Shown here: positions 58,676 through 64,000 of the stretch, one piece after another
How the letters are laid out: every line of letters begins with the position of its first letter
Numbering within the stretch: position 1 is the stretch's first letter
NCBI RefSeq assembly: GCF_028657195.3
Contig: NZ_JANCPR020000016.1
Coordinates: forward strand, 114,673 to 178,672
Direction: 5' to 3'
From: Streptomyces iconiensis
GTDB lineage: Bacteria; Actinomycetota; Actinomycetes; Streptomycetales; Streptomycetaceae
DNA: 64,000 nucleotides
The notes under the pieces: generated by a model
Seen by the model: the letters and a program-made list of their open reading frames with translations, nothing else
What the model was told of the DNA's origin: nothing
The model's database searches: none
Program-made: the position numbers and the translations under genes

Positions 58676-58885
58676 CTAAGCGCTCTCCACCCCCACATAG
58701 GACTCTTGGAGGTACTCATGGACAGCCTTCTCCGGCACCCGGAAGGACCTGCCTACCCTGATCGCCGGCAGATGACCGCTGTGCACCAAGCGGTACACGG
58801 TCATCTTCGAGACTCGCATCACCGCGGCGACTTCCGCCACGGTCAGGAATACGACCTCATTCAGAGGTCGATCGCTAGCAGCCAT
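58676..58885 (-). CDS. bdtA: Excisionase/MerR-type helix-turn-helix protein (BdtA-like)
   Basis: This 69-residue protein is almost only a winged helix: FLTVAEVAAVMRVSKMTVYR, LVHSGHLPAIRVGRSFRVPE, then AVHEYLQESYVG. This is the helix_turn_helix_17 (excisionase-like) domain. ATG at 58883-58885 with AGGT before it is chosen; starts at 58909 and 58918 would add up to 11 residues. In S. coelicolor a gene of this kind at this place downstream of bldN was described as a BldD target (bdtA), so the symbol rests on position and kind of protein. Confidence 0.82.
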   Translation of the reverse strand: MAASDRPLNEVVFLTVAEVAAVMRVSKMTVYRLVHSGHLPAIRVGRSFRVPEKAVHEYLQESYVGVESA

Positions 58886-59013
58886 GTCACACCTGAACCT
58901 TCCGCACATGTCGGGCACCGGCTTCCCCTCCGGTGACTCCTGCTCGCATGTGCGCTCCTCCCCAGATTAGGGGCGGGTGATGCAAGTGGGGAAGAGGAGT
59001 AGCGATCGGCCGC

Positions 59014-59838
59014 CTACTGTGACAGACACGCTCGATTGAGTACATAGCGAGTAAGCGGGCGGTAGTAATCGGACCGCACAGCGTCATCAAGCGGAACTGC
59101 CACGGACACCCTCCCCTCGGCCTGCCCGACGAAGAGTGCCGGATCGTCCGTATCCGCCGGACCAATGGCCTCGATACCGAGCTGACCTGCCCCGCAGACC
59201 CATCCGTGGTCTCCGATGACCAGTTCTGGGAGCGGCATGCCCGCGGCGAAAGCGGCGTCCAGCGCGACCCTAAGCGGCAGCGGGGAGTGCGTGTGCACGC
59301 CCCGCGTGCGGAGCCTCTGCTGTGCGCCGGATTCGCAGACCATCGCGACTCCCCGTACGTAGGAGAGGTTGCACTGACGTACCCCAAATCGGGTCGCTAT
59401 GTCGACACGATGCCCCTGCGCCGGTGCTAGGACTTGGCACCCTGCCGCCGACAAGGCTGAGGCCAATGTGGCGTAGAAGTCCAGGAGTCGGTCAGGGTGG
59501 CCGGTCCCGAGGAGCACCGGGGCCCGCCGGTCGGCCGCGCTGCGGAGGCGTACGGCGAAGGAATCGAGGGCGACGATCGTGCGATCAGGATCAATGGTGT
59601 CCTGTCCGGAAACGGTCCCCGGATCTGCCGATACCCCACACTCGGCGGCCATCAACCCGATCAACTCCGGAACCTTCCATTCACCTTCAGGCTCCAATCC
59701 GATCAGCACCCGTGGGTCCCGCGCGGCGAAGAGCCGGTACCGCGCCAGGCTCTTCTCCCTCGGCGTCGCGACGGTCCCCGCGAGCCCGGAGGCGACAAGC
59801 TGCTCCCGCAGCCCGGATACGCTCAACACGGCGCCCAT
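59014..59838 (-). CDS. Conserved actinobacterial protein, annotated elsewhere as phosphatase
   Basis: This 274-residue protein starts MGAVLSVSGLREQL. It contains KSLARYRLFAARDPRVLIGL near residue 28, PDRTIVALDSFAVRL near 80, PVLLGTGHPDRLLDFYATLA near 104 and PELVIGDHGWVCGAGQLGIE near 202. None is a recognised catalytic motif, though the GTGHP and GDHGW stretches with conserved His/Asp are suggestive of metal or phosphate chemistry. The start is uncertain; an ATG 10 codons upstream is possible. Relatives occur widely in actinobacteria near acuC. Confidence 0.7.
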   Translation of the reverse strand: MGAVLSVSGLREQLVASGLAGTVATPREKSLARYRLFAARDPRVLIGLEPEGEWKVPELIGLMAAECGVSADPGTVSGQDTIDPDRTIVALDSFAVRLRSAADRRAPVLLGTGHPDRLLDFYATLASALSAAGCQVLAPAQGHRVDIATRFGVRQCNLSYVRGVAMVCESGAQQRLRTRGVHTHSPLPLRVALDAAFAAGMPLPELVIGDHGWVCGAGQLGIEAIGPADTDDPALFVGQAEGRVSVAVPLDDAVRSDYYRPLTRYVLNRACLSQ

Positions 59839-59928
59839 GCTCGCGCGTTGGGGCTCCCCGCACAGCATCGGCGACCGGTTGCCACCCGCCGAACTCCCGT
59901 ACGGCAGCGCGCTGCGGACCCGCCCCAG

Positions 59929-61107
59929 CTACGGCAGCAGCCCGTGCGCGGGGAACACCGCGTGCCGCGTGGCCCGCACCGCCTGGTCCAGCCGGTCGGC
60001 GGGGTCGTAACCGGCGTCCCACGACCGCCAGCCGGGCTCCAGCCCGTCCGTCATCCTGCGCGGCACGGTCGCGTGCCCCGTCCGCGCGTACACCTCTTGC
60101 CGCCATGCCTCCGGCACTTCCGTCTCACGCGCCACAGGCGCCCCCGCGGCGATGGCCACCAGGTGCGTCCACGTACGCGGTACGACCTCCACCACCGCAT
60201 AGCCCCCGCCGCCCAGCGCCAACCACCGCCCCTCCGCGTGCGCGTGGGCCCAGGCGTGCGCCGACTCCGCCGCCACGCGCTGCGCGTCCACACTCACCGC
60301 GAGATGCGCCAGCGGATCCTCGACATGGGTGTCGGCGCCGTGCTGGGTCACCAGCACCTCGGGCCGGAACGCCGCGAGAAGTTCGGGCACCACCGCGTGC
60401 AGCGCCCGCAGCCAGCCCTCGTCCCCCGTGCCGGGCGGCACCGCGACGTTCACCGCGCTGCCCTCCGCCTCGGGGCCGCCCCGCTCCTCCGGCCACCCCG
60501 TGCCGGGGAAGAGCGCGCTCGGGTGCTCGTGCACAGAGACCGTCAGCACCCGCGGATCGTCCCAGAACACCGCCTGGACGCCGTCACCGTGATGCACGTC
60601 CAGATCGACGTACGCCACGCGCTCGGCCCCCAGCTCCAGCAGCCTCGCGATGGCCAGAGCCGGGTCGTTGTACACGCAGAAGCCCGAGGCAGCGCCCGGC
60701 ATGGCGTGGTGCAGCCCGCCGGCGAAGTTCACCGCGTGCAGCGCCTTGCCCTCCCACACCGCCTCGGCGCCGGCGACGGACTGCCCCGCGATCAGCGCCG
60801 AACTCTCGTGCATCCCCGCGAACGCTGGATCGTCGGGCGTTCCCAGCCCGTAGTGCCGCTCGGCGGCCGACGGATCCAGGGATGCCCGGCGTACGGCGTC
60901 GATGTAGTCCTCCCTGTGCACCAGCCGCAGCGTCGAGTCACCGATGGCCTTCGCAGCGACGACGCTCAGCTCCGGCGCCCTGTCCACCCGCAGCGACTCC
61001 ACCAGCCGCATCGTCAGCGCCAGCCGCACCGGATCCATCGGGTGACCGTGCCCGAAGTCATAGCCCGTGACGTCCTCATCCCACATCAACTGCGCGCGAC
61101 CGCTCAT
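59929..61107 (-). CDS. acuC: Histone-deacetylase-like AcuC family protein
   Basis: This 392-residue zinc hydrolase removes acetyl groups from lysines; AcuC in other bacteria reactivates acetyl-CoA synthetase. The zinc ligands are in VAYVDLDVHHGDGVQAVFWD near residue 165-184. The charge relay lies in FAGGLHHAMPGAASGFCVYN near 128-147, and LVTQHGADTHVEDPLAHL near 260 supplies another ligand region. ATG at 61105-61107 (MSGRAQLMW) is used; a GTG three codons upstream is possible. It overlaps the 3' end of the MFS gene by 32 bases, so both are co-transcribed. Confidence 0.92.
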   Translation of the reverse strand: MSGRAQLMWDEDVTGYDFGHGHPMDPVRLALTMRLVESLRVDRAPELSVVAAKAIGDSTLRLVHREDYIDAVRRASLDPSAAERHYGLGTPDDPAFAGMHESSALIAGQSVAGAEAVWEGKALHAVNFAGGLHHAMPGAASGFCVYNDPALAIARLLELGAERVAYVDLDVHHGDGVQAVFWDDPRVLTVSVHEHPSALFPGTGWPEERGGPEAEGSAVNVAVPPGTGDEGWLRALHAVVPELLAAFRPEVLVTQHGADTHVEDPLAHLAVSVDAQRVAAESAHAWAHAHAEGRWLALGGGGYAVVEVVPRTWTHLVAIAAGAPVARETEVPEAWRQEVYARTGHATVPRRMTDGLEPGWRSWDAGYDPADRLDQAVRATRHAVFPAHGLLP

Positions 61108-62281
61108 GCCCGTCACCGTATCGGCCCCGCCCGGAGAAGGTGGAGGCGTAGAAGAGTGTCACCAGCACCAACACCATCGGCACCAGCATCGCCCCGCGGT
61201 ACGACCACGCGTCCCCCACCGCCCCCACGAGCGGCGAACCCACCAGGAAACCCACGTAGTTGAAGATGTTCAGCCGCGCGATGGCCATGTCCGACGCGTG
61301 CGGGAAGAGCCGCCCCGCCGCGGCGAAGGTCTGCGGAACGATCACACACAGCCCGAATCCCAGCAGCGTGAACCCCGCGATCCCGCCCCACGCCCCCGGC
61401 GCCATCGCCACCACGGCGAATCCCAGCGCGGCGCCCACCGTCCCGGCACGCACCACGGCGGCAGCCCCGAACCGCCGCACCCCCACGTCCCCCACGGCCC
61501 GCCCCAGCAGCGTCGTGACCATGTAGACGTTGTACGGAACGGTCGCCAGCTGCTCCGAACTGCCCAGTACGTCCTGGAGGTACTTCGCGCTCCAGTTGGA
61601 GACGGTCGAGTCCCCGATATAGGCGAAGGCCATCACCAGACAGAGCGGCAACAGCAGCTTCCCCGAGAACGCCCCGCTCTCCGAAGCACCGCCCTGCTCA
61701 GTGCCCTTGTCCCCGCCGCGCTCACTGTCGACGTACCAGCGGCTCGCCATGAGCGACAACGGCAACAGCACCGCCACCACAGGCCCGTACAGCACCACCA
61801 GCGCCAGATCCCAGTGCGCCCCGACCCAGGCGAGCGACGCCCCGACGATCCCGCCGAGGCTGTACGCGGCATGAAAGCTGAGCATGATGCTGCGCCCGTA
61901 CGCGCGCTGCAGGCTGACTCCGAGCATGTTCATGGCCGCGTCGAGCATCCCGACGCCGAACCCGAACGCCGCGAGCGCGCAGCCGAGTTGAACGAACCCC
62001 TCGCCGGCGCCCACACCCACCAGCGCGAGCATCGCCCCGGCCTGCGACCACCGCAGCACCGCACTGGGCCGCACCCGCTTCACCAGGTGCTCGGCTCCCA
62101 CGCTCCCTACGCCCGCCACCACAGGGACAGCGGCCAGGAAGGCAGGCAGGAGCGCGTCGGATATCCCATAGCGGTCCTGCACCGCCGGGATACGCGTCAC
62201 CAGCAGCGCGAACACCGCACCCTGGGCAAAGAAGCCGACGGCCAACGCCACCCGACCCCGCGACAGCGGTCCTCGTGTCAT
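61076..62281 (-). CDS. Major facilitator superfamily transporter
   Basis: This 401-residue protein has twelve hydrophobic helices in two halves, with a charged central loop (DSERGGDKGTEQGG near 190-205). FGFGVGMLDAAMNMLGVSLQ near 108 and GRSIMLSFHAAYSLGGIVGA follow. The sequence resembles YbjJ/FucP-side MFS proteins; the substrate is unknown. It is the first gene of a unit with acuC, from a promoter next to the rRNA operon terminator. Confidence 0.88.
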   Translation of the reverse strand: MTRGPLSRGRVALAVGFFAQGAVFALLVTRIPAVQDRYGISDALLPAFLAAVPVVAGVGSVGAEHLVKRVRPSAVLRWSQAGAMLALVGVGAGEGFVQLGCALAAFGFGVGMLDAAMNMLGVSLQRAYGRSIMLSFHAAYSLGGIVGASLAWVGAHWDLALVVLYGPVVAVLLPLSLMASRWYVDSERGGDKGTEQGGASESGAFSGKLLLPLCLVMAFAYIGDSTVSNWSAKYLQDVLGSSEQLATVPYNVYMVTTLLGRAVGDVGVRRFGAAAVVRAGTVGAALGFAVVAMAPGAWGGIAGFTLLGFGLCVIVPQTFAAAGRLFPHASDMAIARLNIFNYVGFLVGSPLVGAVGDAWSYRGAMLVPMVLVLVTLFYASTFSGRGRYGDGHERSRAVDVG

Positions 62282-62360
62282 GAGCGCTGAGCGTAGAAGC
62301 GCACGCTACGGGTGGGTAGATGTACGCCGCAGAGAATGAGGAAAACCGGTTCAAGAAATG

Positions 62361-62393
62361 GAAAAGCCCCGTTGGGGTGTCCCAACGGGGCTT
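62361..62393 (-). terminator. rRNA operon terminator
   Basis: On the minus strand AAAGCCCCGTTGGG pairs with CCCAACGGGGCTTT around a short loop and is followed by TT. It lies 13 bases after the 5S gene end and is a classical intrinsic terminator. Confidence 0.92.
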
Positions 62394-62406
62394 TCTCTAC
62401 AAGGAG

Positions 62407-62524
62407 TTCGGCGGTGTCCTACTCTCCCACACGCTCCCGCATGCAGTACCATCGGCGCTGAAAGGCTTAGCTTCCGGGTTCGGAATGAGACCGGGCGTTT
62501 CCCTCACGCTATGACCACCGAAAC
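62407..62524 (-). rRNA. 5S ribosomal RNA
   Basis: Read on the minus strand the gene begins GTTTCGGTGGTCATAGCGTG and continues AGGGAAACGCCCGGTCTCAT, TCCGAACCCGGAAGCTAAGC, and ends GAGAGTAGGACACCGCCGAA. The 5' and 3' ends pair as expected. Its length of about 118 is normal. It is the last gene of the rRNA operon, 3' of 23S. Confidence 0.96.
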
Positions 62525-62632
62525 ACTATGAAACACACAACCGGCACAACCCCACACAGAAACAAATCCTGTATTTGTGGGGGTGCTCAGAGGTTGTTGC
62601 CTCAGAACCTACACAGTGGACGCGAGCAAACA

Positions 62633-64000
<1,368 letters not shown>

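Overview
The window is high-GC actinobacterial DNA that almost certainly comes from a Streptomyces or close relative. The evidence is the developmental sigma factor gene bldN followed by its anti-sigma gene rsbN and the usual downstream genes (plsC-like acyltransferase, epimerase, a 32-residue basic microprotein, a bdtA-like HTH gene), a rex-hemA-hemC-hemD-hemB operon, a WhiJ-like/DUF397/ATPase triad, frequent GTG and TTG starts, and a dispersed Streptomyces intergenic repeat near 16.6 kb. No tRNA, CRISPR array, insertion sequence or prophage was recognised. Part of an rRNA operon (5S and the 3' part of 23S, minus strand) occupies the right end.

Left part (1-11.2 kb): the tail of a secreted-type lipase; a quinone-oxidoreductase gene under a textbook SoxR-type promoter; a proline-rich membrane protein; a long-chain acyl-CoA ligase; and a fatty-acid module in which a thiolase is divergent from a two-domain FabG and a MaoC hydratase, with a TetR gene beyond. 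The module is arranged like mycobacterial fadA2/fabG4-htdX. A dicarboxylate symporter follows.

11.6-30 kb: late menaquinone genes (UbiX, UbiA, UbiD families) with an Lrp/AsnC regulator. At the place where an aminofutalosine synthase (MqnE) is expected there is an MqnE-related protein that has lost the radical-SAM cysteines. Next come the System II cytochrome c assembly genes (resC-like ccsB, resB, ccdA, tlpA/resA), a histidine phosphatase and hemL, all on the minus strand, so haem supply and cytochrome assembly sit together. Several small or membrane proteins and a BCCT transporter complete this part.

31-45 kb: an accessory-looking stretch. It has 1.25 kb of repeat-rich DNA without a convincing gene, a TetR/FAD-monooxygenase divergent pair with palindromic operators, a YnfA-family protein, another repeat-rich spacer, two DUF3558 lipoproteins and a DUF2637 protein. 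Divergent class I lysyl- and arginyl-tRNA synthetase genes and the regulatory triad follow.

45-64 kb: hemB, hemD, hemC, hemA and rex form one translationally coupled minus-strand operon behind a near-consensus Rex operator, with a glutaredoxin-like gene upstream. A HAD phosphatase gene is preceded by a 76-bp direct repeat. Then come bldN and rsbN (the latter behind a sequence fitting the sigma-BldN promoter), the conserved downstream genes, a putative phosphatase, acuC, an MFS transporter and the rRNA genes.

The observations most worth a second look are the cysteine-less MqnE relative, the degenerate methyltransferase half of the HemD fusion, the SoxR, Rex and BldN promoter elements, and the oxidoreductase frame that runs antisense through the lipase without a stop codon.
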